Shown here: piece after piece, positions 6,138 to 14,067 of the stretch
Layout of the letters: each line of letters begins with the position of its first letter
Numbering within the stretch: position 1 is the first letter of the stretch
Source: Saprospiraceae bacterium
Lineage (GTDB): Bacteria > Bacteroidota > Bacteroidia > Chitinophagales > Saprospiraceae
Length of the DNA stretch: 23,177 bases
Direction: 5' to 3'
Assembly: GCA_020630455.1 (NCBI GenBank)
Contig: JAHDBK010000002.1
Coordinates: 1-23,177 of the forward strand
Made by a program: the position numbers and the translations under genes
The notes under the pieces: model-generated
Told to the model about the DNA's origin: nothing
The model's database searches: none
The model's input: the letters and a program-made list of their open reading frames with translations, nothing else

Positions 6138-7093
6138 TAAACGACTGCCTCGCAAATTTGTTTAATAGTTTGAGTATCTCCCATAGTATAATAGTGAATA
6201 CAAGGAGCACCTGCTGCTTTTAATTCTTTGGATTGTTGAATACACCATTCAATTCCAATTTGTTTAAAAGCTTTTTTATCATCGATATATTTATTCAATT
6301 CAGTAATTAATTCAAGAGGTAAATTGATGTAAAAAAGTCGAGGTAATGATTTGAGTTGCGAAGGTCGAGTAATGGGTTTGATACCTGGAATAATAGGCAC
6401 ATCGATTCCAATTTCCCTACATTTTTCGAAGAAAGCTAAATATTTTTTATTATCAAAAAACATTTGAGAAACGATATAATCTCCTCCAGCATCAATTTTA
6501 CTTTTTAGATGTATCAAATCTAAATCATAATTAGGTGATTCAAAATGTTTTTCTGGATAACCCGCTACACCTATACAAAAATCAGTTTTAGCACCATCTA
6601 CTATATAATGGTCTAAGTATTTCCCACTGTTTATTTCCTTGATTTGCTTGACCAAATCAATTGCATATTCGTGTCCTCCTTCTTCTGGAATGAATCGACC
6701 ATCAAATTTTCTTGCATCTCCTCTTAATGCCAAGACATTTTGAATACCTAAAAAATTCAAATCTATTAAGGCATTTTCGGTATCTTCTTTAGTAAATCCA
6801 CCACAAATCAAATGAGGGACGGCTTCTACGTCATAACGATGCATTATAGATGCACAGATTCCTACGGTACCTGGACGTTTTCTAATAGCTGTCTTTTCGT
6901 AATAACCGCTTGGTCTTCTTTTGTAAATGTATTCCTCTCGGTGGTAGGTAACATCAATAAATGGAGGTTTAAATTCCATTAATGGGTCTAAAGTATCAAA
7001 TATTTTTTGCATACTTCCACCTTTCAATGGAGGGAGTACTTCAAATGATACATATGTTTTTTTTGTTTGAGTAAAATATTCTATTATTTTCAT
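6137..7093 (-). CDS. metF: 5,10-methylenetetrahydrofolate reductase
   Basis: This 318-residue cytoplasmic flavoenzyme reduces methylene-THF to methyl-THF, the methyl donor for methionine synthesis. The N-terminal SFEVLPP (residues 16-22) carries the catalytic glutamate Glu18. RPGTVGIC, PHLICGGFTKEDTENAL and NVLALRGDAR are the FAD/TIM-barrel motifs, and the barrel ends with PIIPGIKPI. The start is placed at 7093 (MKIIEYFTQTKK). A longer in-frame ATG at 7156 would lie upstream of the riboswitch terminator hairpin, and its extra residues are encoded by the terminator itself, so it is rejected. Expression is predicted to be turned off by SAM through the leader at 7110-7275. The stop codon touches a 46-bp palindrome. 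Confidence 0.96.
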   Translation of the reverse strand: MKIIEYFTQTKKTYVSFEVLPPLKGGSMQKIFDTLDPLMEFKPPFIDVTYHREEYIYKRRPSGYYEKTAIRKRPGTVGICASIMHRYDVEAVPHLICGGFTKEDTENALIDLNFLGIQNVLALRGDARKFDGRFIPEEGGHEYAIDLVKQIKEINSGKYLDHYIVDGAKTDFCIGVAGYPEKHFESPNYDLDLIHLKSKIDAGGDYIVSQMFFDNKKYLAFFEKCREIGIDVPIIPGIKPITRPSQLKSLPRLFYINLPLELITELNKYIDDKKAFKQIGIEWCIQQSKELKAAGAPCIHYYTMGDTQTIKQICEAVV

Positions 7094-7109
7094 TTTAATA
7101 AAAATTAAT

Positions 7110-7143
7110 AAAAAATAAAACTTTTCCAAACTGGAAAAGTTTT
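7110..7143 (-). terminator. Riboswitch expression-platform terminator of metF
   Basis: The minus strand carries a 12-bp stem (AAAACTTTTCCA / TGGAAAAGTTTT, plus-strand arms 7117-7128 and 7132-7143) with a 3-nt GTT loop, followed by ATTTTTTATT. The 5' arm and loop include TTTCCAGTTT, which is the exact complement of AAACTGGAAA (7166-7175) at the aptamer 3' end, so the two pairings exclude each other. Confidence 0.9.
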
Positions 7144-7170
7144 CAATTATAATCAATGAAAATAATTTCC

Positions 7171-7275
7171 AGTTTATCTTTCCTGAATTTTCAGGTTGGA
7201 AGCGGCACCTTCACAAAGGTATGTGGGTTGCCAAGGTATCAACGAGCCAAATCTCTCCACCTTTCTTGATAAACT
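7171..7275 (-). promoter_or_regulatory. SAM-I (S-box) riboswitch aptamer upstream of metF
   Basis: Read on the minus strand, the aptamer follows the SAM-I consensus. The P1 5' strand AGTTTATC is followed by AAG, AAAGGTGGAGAGA, TTGGCTCG, TTGATACC and TTGGCAACC, then AAGGTGCCGCTTCC, GGAAAGATAAAC and the P1 3' strand. P1 pairs AGTTTATC (7268-7275) with GATAAACT (7171-7178). The conserved GGAGAGA core, the GCAACC segment, the GGTGC-x-x-TCC junction and the GAAAGAT kink-turn region are all present. The expected effect is OFF: SAM stabilises P1, frees the terminator arm and stops transcription before metF. Confidence 0.96.
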
Positions 7276-7317
7276 ATAAAAGACTAATTATAAATTAGTT
7301 TCAGTTTAAAAGCAAAG

Positions 7318-7325
7318 CAAATATA
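7318..7325 (-). promoter_or_regulatory. Predicted -7 box of the metF riboswitch leader
   Basis: The minus strand reads TATATTTG, an exact TAnnTTTG match about 43 nt upstream of the aptamer. The RNA would begin near 7311 and carry a small hairpin (CTAATT-TAT-AATTAG) before the aptamer. Confidence 0.55.
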
Positions 7326-7385
7326 TAAGTTCTTTTATAAAATAAAAAAATATGTAGTAGTTATTTGATTTTAATTGTTTTAAAG

Positions 7386-7403
7386 ATAAAGAATTTTCTT
7401 TAT
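7386..7403 (-). terminator. Small hairpin after galE, weak terminator
   Basis: An 8-bp perfect stem (ATAAAGAA / TTCTTTAT) with a 2-nt loop lies about 34 nt past the galE stop. It is followed on the minus strand by CTTTAAAAC. The core is the same as in the 4403-4454 hairpin. The T-run is weak, so termination is uncertain. Confidence 0.4.
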
Positions 7404-7436
7404 AAATTTAATGTACTTATAATTAAAAATAGCATT

Positions 7437-8468
7437 CTAGTCTTCAACCAACCAAGATTTATTGTTTTCCCAATCCCAAGCAGATTTCACTATGTCTTCA
7501 ATATTTCTTTTAGGTGTCCATCCTAGTTTATTTCTAGAAGCAGTAGTATCTGCATAGATTGCTGCAACATCACCCGCTCTTCGTTTGCCTAATGAATAAT
7601 TTAAATCTATTCCTGTTACTTTTTCGAATGCTTTAATTGCTTCTAAGACTGTAACTCCTTCTCCAATTCCCAAATTAAACACCTCGCAGTTTTGTTCATT
7701 TCTTTGGTTTAAAAGGTATTGAATTGCTTTGGTATGGGCATGAGCTAAATCCATTACATGAATAAAATCCCTAACACAAGAACCATCCCTAGTGTTATAG
7801 TCTGTTCCAAAAACAGTCATGCTTTTTCGATGCCCTATAGCCACTTCGGTTATGATGGGCACAAGGTGGGTGTTTTCGACTATTGGAGCTTCGCCAATTT
7901 CAGAGCTTTCGTGAGAACCAGCAGGATTAAAATACCTAAGCAAAACGGCATTAAAGTCAGGATTCGCAATACAAAAATCTCTAATAATCTCTTCTCCCAT
8001 TTGCTTGGTTCTAGCATAAGGGCATTCCGCTTCTCCAAAAGAAGTCGATTCCGTTACGGGTAAATCTTTAGTATTTCCATAAACGGCACAAGAAGAGGAA
8101 AAAATGAGATTGGGAACATTATATTTTTTACAACATTCCAATACATTCAACAGATTATTAATATTATTTCTAAAATATTTGATTGGGTTTTCAACAGATT
8201 CGGGTACATAGATATGAGCAGCAAAATGAATCACTCCTACAATATCTGGATTTTCTTCAAATATTTTTTCTGTTGCTTCTAAATCACATAAGTTAACTTC
8301 ATAGTTAATGTGTTTTTTATTTAATAATTTACTAATTCCATTAGTTATTTTTCTTCTAGAATTAGAAAAATCGTCAGCACTTATTGCATTAAAGCCATTG
8401 TCAGATAAGTCCACAACAGTATGACTTCCTATATATCCACAGCCTCCTGTTACAAGAATTTTTTTCAT
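7437..8468 (-). CDS. galE: UDP-glucose 4-epimerase
   Basis: This 343-residue extended short-chain dehydrogenase interconverts UDP-glucose and UDP-galactose, supplying galactose for polysaccharide and lipopolysaccharide. The N-terminal NAD loop is TGGCGYIGSH (residues 7-16). The catalytic motif is Y151-x3-K155 (YARTK) with the serine run SSSCAVYG just before it. RYFNPAGSH and RDFIHVMDLA are typical GalE blocks, and length is normal. Start at the ATG at 8466-8468. It sits downstream of the T9SS protein gene but is separated from it by a strong hairpin, so it probably has its own promoter. No exact -7 box was found. Confidence 0.95.
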   Translation of the reverse strand: MKKILVTGGCGYIGSHTVVDLSDNGFNAISADDFSNSRRKITNGISKLLNKKHINYEVNLCDLEATEKIFEENPDIVGVIHFAAHIYVPESVENPIKYFRNNINNLLNVLECCKKYNVPNLIFSSSCAVYGNTKDLPVTESTSFGEAECPYARTKQMGEEIIRDFCIANPDFNAVLLRYFNPAGSHESSEIGEAPIVENTHLVPIITEVAIGHRKSMTVFGTDYNTRDGSCVRDFIHVMDLAHAHTKAIQYLLNQRNEQNCEVFNLGIGEGVTVLEAIKAFEKVTGIDLNYSLGKRRAGDVAAIYADTTASRNKLGWTPKRNIEDIVKSAWDWENNKSWLVED

Positions 8469-8479
8469 GATTATTATGT

Positions 8480-8524
8480 TAAAAATAACAAAATTGCTTT
8501 ATTATTTAATAAAGCAATTTTGTT
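8480..8524 (-). terminator. Intrinsic terminator after the T9SS protein gene
   Basis: A perfect 18-bp stem (8487-8504 and 8507-8524; core CAAAATTGCTTTATTA) has a 2-nt loop. On the minus strand the stem is followed by ATTTTTAAC, a short T-run. It separates the gene at 8567-10924 from galE, only 19 nt before the galE start. Confidence 0.75.
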
Positions 8525-8542
8525 GAAAATTGTTTATGAATT

Positions 8543-8558
8543 TTTAAACAAGCTCTTA
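8543..8558 (-). repeat. Copy of dispersed 16-bp motif
   Basis: TTTAAACAAGCTCTTA, in the 3' untranslated part of the T9SS protein gene and just before its terminator, matches the motif at 112, 4544 and 21509. Confidence 0.5.
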
Positions 8559-8566
8559 TATTAATG

Positions 8567-10924
8567 TTATTGAATAACAATTTTTTTAGTAAAGCTTTCA
8601 TTACCGCTTCTTAGACTAACTTGATAAACTCCTTGTGCCCAATTTTTAGTATCTAAATTAATGTTTTGATGATAATTGAATTCTTCTTGATAGACAACTC
8701 TACCTAGAACATCAAATATTCTGATATCATAATTGCTAAGTACTTCAGGAACATTGATATTAAAAAATGAACTTGCTGGATTAGGAGAAAGGATAAAATC
8801 TTGAGCCCATGAAATATCTTGTGTACTAGATTCCATCTTATTATAAACAGCAAAGTTGTCAAATGCAGCTTCTACTAAGTGTCCAGAACCTTGTAAATCA
8901 GAAGTTTCAACTTTTAATTCCATATTTTCAGTAGGCTGTAAGAAGTTAGAAACTCGATATTCTTTAATCTCTGACCAATCAAAAGTACTCATATCAATTA
9001 CATCCAAAAGTACTTCTGTATTTCCATTATCTAAATAAACAGTTAGTTCATCATCAGGCTGACCATTTCCTCCTGCATTCATAAACCATACTTGAAAACT
9101 AACATAAGGATTGTCATAAGAAGTTAAATCAAAAATAGGAGAAATAAGTCTAGTTGTTCCACCATCTACATCATCTTGGCTAGAGTCTGTTGAACCGTTT
9201 CCTGTTGTGTAACACCAATCTCCAAGATCATCAGTGTCAAACTCTGGATTAAAAAATCCCCCTTGATAAAAAGTTCCTACAGGCTCACCTAATTCAAAAT
9301 CTCCAGTCCAAGCATTACTAAATACAGTCCAACCTAAATCTACTGCAAAAGGGTCTTCATAACCTTCATCAATTGCAATAGTGACAGTATTGGTATTGCC
9401 TTGCCAAAAAGAACCTACTTCTGTTTCTGTTGTATGTCCCCATTTTCCAGCATATACATCATATTCCCCTTGATAAATTTCAGGGATGTTGAAATTCCCA
9501 TTCGCATCAGTAGTAGTATTGAAAGTTCCATTTTCGCTAGTCATTCTTACGATTGCTCCTTCTACTCCTGTGCCATCAGCAACCCTTACTACTTGACCAC
9601 TTACATCTGTGAACCCTACAGGGATTAATTCGACATCTTGAATAGTTACTTGACCATTAACCAAAGTAACCGTAACCGTTTGACTCAAATATCCTACAGC
9701 AGAAAAAGTGGCTTCATAAGTTCCTGAACTCACAGTTCCTATACCATAAGTACCGTTTGAAGCAGATTCGTCACTTGGATTTCCAGTAACATTCAATACA
9801 ACGGTAACATTATTAACAGGTACTTGTGTTCCTACGTCAGTTATAGTTCCTTCTAAAAAACATGCTCTTTGATAATTGGGTTCTAAAACGAATAAACCAC
9901 TATTTATGTCCGAAGCTAAAATTAAACCTGAAGGTAAGAAAGGATATGCACCCCAACAACCATTTGTTCCACCTCCTGGGTTTGGATAAGTGTCATAACT
10001 ACCAACTTCTACCAAGTTTGTAGGCCTACTAGCATCCACTACTTTAACTCCATCGGTATAGTATGAAATGACTAGATAATCATTATAAACATGTACATTG
10101 TGAGGAACTACTCCTTGTCCAGCGGTAAGAGGAGGAACCCAAGAGTCTGTTTGATAAATGTTGTTGACATCACTTACATTATAAGCCCCAATTGGTGCAT
10201 TTCCTAATTCATCAGTTGTGAAAATGTGGCTTCCATCATCGGATAACCAAGCGTTATGACAAAATGAGAAATCGGTTTCTTGGAAATTCAATATTTGAGG
10301 ATTGTCTTTGTCACTTACATCAATTGCTGTAAATACTCCTTGATTGATATTGGAACTCCATAATGTATCATTTCTTGCATATACGTCATGAGAATAATTA
10401 TTGCCAACAACAGACCTTAAAACAGGTTCTGTTGGATTCGCTACAGTATCAAAGATAAGTTCTCCACCGCCACTAACATTTCCTCCAGCGATATACATAA
10501 AACCATTTTCGTCTATATATAAATTGTGAATAGTCGTTAAAGTATTTCCATTAATTTCAGGAGTATAAAAACTACTTGTATAATTTCCATTATGAATGTC
10601 AGACATATCAATTATTAGAATCCCATCACTTGCTTCTGTTGTAACATATACATAATTGCCGTAAGATTTCATATCTCTCCAAGTAGAACCTCCTCCTTGT
10701 ATATATCCTACTTCAGTTGGGTTAGTAGGGTCTTCTAGGCTTATTATTGCTGTTCCGTTAAACAGTCCCATGATGGCATATTCTGTTCCCTCACTGTCTA
10801 CATAGCCCCATATGTCATTTACATCTTCATCATAATCTAATTGACCAACAAGTGTTAAATTGTAGTCCTGTGCATATAATGATATACTAAGTACCATTAT
10901 AAGAATTGTCAAGAATTTTTTCAT
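8567..10924 (-). CDS. Choice-of-anchor B, LVIVD-type propeller protein with T9SS sorting domain
   Basis: This is a 785-residue exported protein. The signal peptide is MKKFLTILIMVLSISLYAQ. Residues from about 20 to 350 hold choice-of-anchor-B / LVIVD-like propeller repeats (GTAIISLEDPTNPTEVG, GILIIDMSDI, VKVVDASRPTNLVEVG). Two carboxypeptidase-regulatory-like Ig-fold domains follow at about 355-440 and 440-515 (GTITDVGTQVPVNNV; SGQVVRVADGTGVEGA). Then comes a jelly-roll-like region of about 160 residues. The C-terminal Por/T9SS type A sorting domain starts at FILSPNPASSFFNI and ends KKIVIQ. It is thus secreted through T9SS and surface-attached or released. The start is set at 10924; a longer in-frame ATG at 10975 lacks a signal-like N-terminus and overlaps a terminator hairpin. 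Substrate and role are unknown. Confidence 0.9.
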   Translation of the reverse strand: MKKFLTILIMVLSISLYAQDYNLTLVGQLDYDEDVNDIWGYVDSEGTEYAIMGLFNGTAIISLEDPTNPTEVGYIQGGGSTWRDMKSYGNYVYVTTEASDGILIIDMSDIHNGNYTSSFYTPEINGNTLTTIHNLYIDENGFMYIAGGNVSGGGELIFDTVANPTEPVLRSVVGNNYSHDVYARNDTLWSSNINQGVFTAIDVSDKDNPQILNFQETDFSFCHNAWLSDDGSHIFTTDELGNAPIGAYNVSDVNNIYQTDSWVPPLTAGQGVVPHNVHVYNDYLVISYYTDGVKVVDASRPTNLVEVGSYDTYPNPGGGTNGCWGAYPFLPSGLILASDINSGLFVLEPNYQRACFLEGTITDVGTQVPVNNVTVVLNVTGNPSDESASNGTYGIGTVSSGTYEATFSAVGYLSQTVTVTLVNGQVTIQDVELIPVGFTDVSGQVVRVADGTGVEGAIVRMTSENGTFNTTTDANGNFNIPEIYQGEYDVYAGKWGHTTETEVGSFWQGNTNTVTIAIDEGYEDPFAVDLGWTVFSNAWTGDFELGEPVGTFYQGGFFNPEFDTDDLGDWCYTTGNGSTDSSQDDVDGGTTRLISPIFDLTSYDNPYVSFQVWFMNAGGNGQPDDELTVYLDNGNTEVLLDVIDMSTFDWSEIKEYRVSNFLQPTENMELKVETSDLQGSGHLVEAAFDNFAVYNKMESSTQDISWAQDFILSPNPASSFFNINVPEVLSNYDIRIFDVLGRVVYQEEFNYHQNINLDTKNWAQGVYQVSLRSGNESFTKKIVIQ

Positions 10925-10954
10925 TTTATTATAATTTAAATAAAAACATATTTG

Positions 10955-10984
10955 ATAAACAATGTGCTTTGGCACATTGTTTAT
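10955..10984 (-). terminator. Hairpin enclosing the thioesterase stop codon
   Basis: 13-bp perfect arms (10955-10967 and 10972-10984; ATAAACAATGTGC / GCACATTGTTTAT) flank a 4-nt loop. The thioesterase stop codon (10981-10983) lies within the 5' arm as transcribed. A T-rich stretch (TTTATC, then GTTTTTATT) follows on the minus strand, so it probably acts as terminator or mRNA end. Confidence 0.6.
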
Positions 10985-11418
10985 GAATTTCTTTTTTCAA
11001 TAATAGAAATAGTAAGTCTGCTTTCACAAACTTGCTTACCATCTTCTCTGAAGATTTCTATTCTCCAGACATGTATACTTCGACCGATTTTTATGGGTTT
11101 TACTTTGCCAAGAACAAATCCTTTTGTAGCAGAGTTGAGGTGGTTGGCGTTTATTTCTAAGCCTACAGGTATTTTGCTGCTATTCATACCTAGAACTAAA
11201 ACAGATGCAACACTTCCCATTGTTTCTGCCAAAGCAACGGAGGCACCTCCGTGAAGTAGACGCATTGGTTGAACTGTTCTATCGTCTACTGGCATACGAG
11301 CGATTAATGAATCTTCATTTATTTCGGTAAATTCAATACCTAAGTTTTCAACTAAAGTGTTTTTACTTAAAGCATTGACTTGTTGTAAAGAAAAATTACT
11401 ATTCCAAATACCGCTCAT
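10981..11418 (-). CDS. PaaI-type hotdog-fold acyl-CoA thioesterase
   Basis: This 145-residue single hotdog domain carries the active-site segment MRLLHGGASVALAETMGSVAS, with the HGG turn on the central helix and the catalytic Glu eleven residues after the His. The rest fits the family: NANHLNSATKGFVLGKVKPIKIGRSIHVWRIEI. Close relatives include the 1,4-dihydroxy-2-naphthoyl-CoA thioesterases of menaquinone synthesis (MenI/YdiI) and phenylacetate-pathway PaaI. No neighbouring menaquinone gene is present, so the substrate stays open. It is cytoplasmic, without a signal peptide. It is divergent from the DUF5686 gene across 133 nt. The T9SS protein gene follows after 56 nt, with a hairpin between. 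Confidence 0.88.
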   Translation of the reverse strand: MSGIWNSNFSLQQVNALSKNTLVENLGIEFTEINEDSLIARMPVDDRTVQPMRLLHGGASVALAETMGSVASVLVLGMNSSKIPVGLEINANHLNSATKGFVLGKVKPIKIGRSIHVWRIEIFREDGKQVCESRLTISIIEKRNS

Positions 11419-11445
11419 TATTTTATTAATCTCGTTTTTTTAAGT

Positions 11446-11453
11446 TACTTTTG
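11446..11453 (+). promoter_or_regulatory. Predicted -7 box of the DUF5686 operon
   Basis: TACTTTTG is an exact TAnnTTTG match in the divergent gap. Transcription would start near 11460, leaving a leader of about 90 nt. Confidence 0.45.
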
Positions 11454-11551
11454 TATTTGAATATTTGTTAATATTTCAATAAAATAAAGATTAAAATAGT
11501 TATTCTATTGGTTAGCCATTTTTAAAGGCATGTAAAGTTATCATTATAATA

Positions 11552-14038
11552 ATGAGAAAAAAAGAATTTTATATAATATTTGTCATTTTTAGCCTGTTTT
11601 TTTCCAATTTAGAAGCACAAATTCAAGGTTATGTTCTAGATAGTAAGGGAGATACACTCTCTTTTGCTACAGTTTATATTAAAAATTCAACAAAAGGGAC
11701 AACCACGAATGAAGATGGCTGGTATTTCTTAAATGTTGAAGACGGTAAAAATGAAATTGTTTTTCAATATGTTGGTTATAAAACACAAATTCATGAAGTA
11801 AATTATACGGGACAAAAAATAAGAAAAGACATTAGTTTAGAAGAAGAAAATGTAGGCCTACAAGAAGTAACCGTTACCGCTGAAGGAGAAGACCCTGCTT
11901 ATGCGATTATTAGAAAAGCCATTGCAAAGAGAGAATATTATGCTAGTTTGGTAGAGGAATACGCTTGTGATGTTTATATGAAAGGAAATCAAAAACTCAA
12001 AGATGTACCAGAAAAAATAATGGGCATGGAGTTAGGTGATTTGGAAGGAATGATTGATGATAGTACTCGACAAGGTATTGTATATTTATCTGAAACGATT
12101 TCTAAATTATATTATCAGCATCCAGATAAGTTTAAAGAAGAAATGATTTCTTCAAAAGTGAGTGGCAATGATAATGGTTTTAGCTTTAATCAAGCTAGTG
12201 CCATGGATTTCAATTTTTATAAAAACACCTATGATGGAATAGGAAGAGAAATTATTTCTCCAATTGCTAATAATGCAATGTCTTATTATAGGTACCGTCT
12301 TGAAGGAGCATTTGTAGATGAATATGGTAATTTAGTTAACAAAATAAAAGTCCTTAGAAAAAGAGATACTGACCCTACCGTTGCTGGTTATATTTATATT
12401 ATAGAAAATTTATGGAGTATTCATAGTATTAATATGTGGATAGATGGTAAATCCCTTAATGTACCCGTATTGGATACCCTTAGATTACAGCAGGTCTATA
12501 TTCCTGTTAAAGAACCAGATGTTTGGATGGTTTTTTCGAGAGCGGTTTCATTTGATATAAGCATTTTTGGTATTTCTATTGACGGTATTTTTACAGCAAT
12601 TTATCAAAATTATAATTTAGAACCTCAAGTAGATAAAAAGTTTTTCAATAATGAAATATTAGTGATAAATGAAGAGGCGAATAAAAAGGATACGGCATAT
12701 TGGCAGGAAGTTAGACCGATACCATTAACAGAACAAGAAATTGCAGATTATATAAAAAAAGATAGCCTACAAAAAATATGGAACTCTAAAGAATATATGG
12801 ATTCTCTTGATAGGAAATCTAATAAATTTGGATGGTTTGATTTAATATCTGGCTATACTTTTAGTAATACTTACAAAAAATGGTCAGTTTCCGTAAATGC
12901 ACTGAGTGCTGTAGAATTCAACACCATACAAGGATTTAATCCTACATTGAATACCAGTTTTAGAAAAACGCTGAATGAGTACAGTACTAGATGGGTAATT
13001 CCTCAAGCTTCTCTTTCTTATGGTTTTGCAGACAAACAATTTAGAGGAAATGGTCAGTTAGAAATGAATTTTAATAAAACAAAATTCAATTACTTAAAAA
13101 TTGAAGGAGGGCGGTCACTCGTGCAATTTAATGATTATGAACCTGTAAAAGCTTTTCAAAATACAACAGCTTCTTTATTTTTTAAGGTGAATAGAGCAAA
13201 ATTCTATGATAAGTATTACGGTAAAGTACATTATAGTCAGGAGTTGTTCAATGGTTTTTATATGAAAACATCATTAGAATATGCTCGAAGAGAACCAGTC
13301 TTTAATAATACAGATTATAGTTTGTTTTATAAAGATAAAACTTATACTTCAAATCACCCTTTATATTTAAATATTGAAAATATAGCTCCTTTTTCTAAGC
13401 ACAGAGCTTTGACATTGGATATGAATATTCGTATTCGTTTCAAGCAAAAATACCTGACTTATCCTTATCGGAAATTCATATCAGGTTCTAGGTTTCCTGA
13501 TTTGGTTATTCATTATAAAAGAGGAATTCCAATTGCTGGAGCGGATACTGATTTTGATTTTCTTTCTATATCATTAATTGACAAAACGGTTCCTTGGGGA
13601 ATGCGAGGAACTTCTAAGTATAATTTAGAAGGAGGCATGTTTCTAACTAAAAATATGGTTCCATTTATGGATTTTCATCATTTTAATGGTAATGAATTAT
13701 TCATGAATTTTAATATTGATTATTTAGATCAATTTAAAATGCTTCCTTATTATGACCATAGCACTACCGCTGCCTATGCTAAATTGCAATGGGAACATCA
13801 TTTTGAAGGATATATTTTAGGTAGGATTCCTGGTGTAAGAAAATTACAATGGAGCTTAGTGATTGGTTCTAACGTTCTGTACAGTGAACCAACAAGATTA
13901 TATCAAGAAGTCAATATTGGTTTAGATAGAATTGGAATCGGATTGTTCAGAATTTTCCGTTTAGATTTTGTTAGTCAATTCCAACAAGGACAAAAAACCA
14001 ATTTTGGCGTGCTTTTGGGAGTAGATTGGGTGTTTTAA
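11552..14038 (+). CDS. DUF5686 outer-membrane protein with carboxypeptidase-like regulatory domain
   Basis: This 828-residue protein has a signal peptide (residues 1-22, ending NLEA before QIQGYV). A carboxypeptidase-D-regulatory-like beta-sandwich lies at about 23-110 (GYVLDSKGDTLSFATVYI, then TTNEDGWYFLNV). The DUF5686 region takes up most of the rest. The C-terminal half shows alternating strands and ends in WVF, as expected for an outer-membrane beta-barrel. The architecture resembles TonB-receptor-like proteins without a plug and is widespread in Bacteroidota; its function is unknown. It is the first gene of a tight plus-strand unit. The next gene either overlaps its 3' end or starts 29 nt later. 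Confidence 0.88.
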   Translation: MRKKEFYIIFVIFSLFFSNLEAQIQGYVLDSKGDTLSFATVYIKNSTKGTTTNEDGWYFLNVEDGKNEIVFQYVGYKTQIHEVNYTGQKIRKDISLEEENVGLQEVTVTAEGEDPAYAIIRKAIAKREYYASLVEEYACDVYMKGNQKLKDVPEKIMGMELGDLEGMIDDSTRQGIVYLSETISKLYYQHPDKFKEEMISSKVSGNDNGFSFNQASAMDFNFYKNTYDGIGREIISPIANNAMSYYRYRLEGAFVDEYGNLVNKIKVLRKRDTDPTVAGYIYIIENLWSIHSINMWIDGKSLNVPVLDTLRLQQVYIPVKEPDVWMVFSRAVSFDISIFGISIDGIFTAIYQNYNLEPQVDKKFFNNEILVINEEANKKDTAYWQEVRPIPLTEQEIADYIKKDSLQKIWNSKEYMDSLDRKSNKFGWFDLISGYTFSNTYKKWSVSVNALSAVEFNTIQGFNPTLNTSFRKTLNEYSTRWVIPQASLSYGFADKQFRGNGQLEMNFNKTKFNYLKIEGGRSLVQFNDYEPVKAFQNTTASLFFKVNRAKFYDKYYGKVHYSQELFNGFYMKTSLEYARREPVFNNTDYSLFYKDKTYTSNHPLYLNIENIAPFSKHRALTLDMNIRIRFKQKYLTYPYRKFISGSRFPDLVIHYKRGIPIAGADTDFDFLSISLIDKTVPWGMRGTSKYNLEGGMFLTKNMVPFMDFHHFNGNELFMNFNIDYLDQFKMLPYYDHSTTAAYAKLQWEHHFEGYILGRIPGVRKLQWSLVIGSNVLYSEPTRLYQEVNIGLDRIGIGLFRIFRLDFVSQFQQGQKTNFGVLLGVDWVF

Positions 14039-14067
14039 GTTTTTTTAATATTAAAATTAATAATACG

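Noticed and set aside
7094..7156. Longer metF start giving 21 extra residues
   Set aside because: The extra codons are the riboswitch terminator hairpin and its T-run, and MKIIEYFTQTKK at 7093 fits the family N-terminus.
7758..8063. 101-codon frame opposite galE
   Set aside because: It lies wholly inside the certain galE gene on the other strand, has no family-like sequence and no promoter.
10925..10975. Longer start for the T9SS protein
   Set aside because: It would put 17 residues in front of a perfect signal peptide and overlap the thioesterase hairpin.
10952..11254. 100-codon frame opposite the thioesterase gene
   Set aside because: It is a shadow of the thioesterase gene and begins inside its terminator hairpin.
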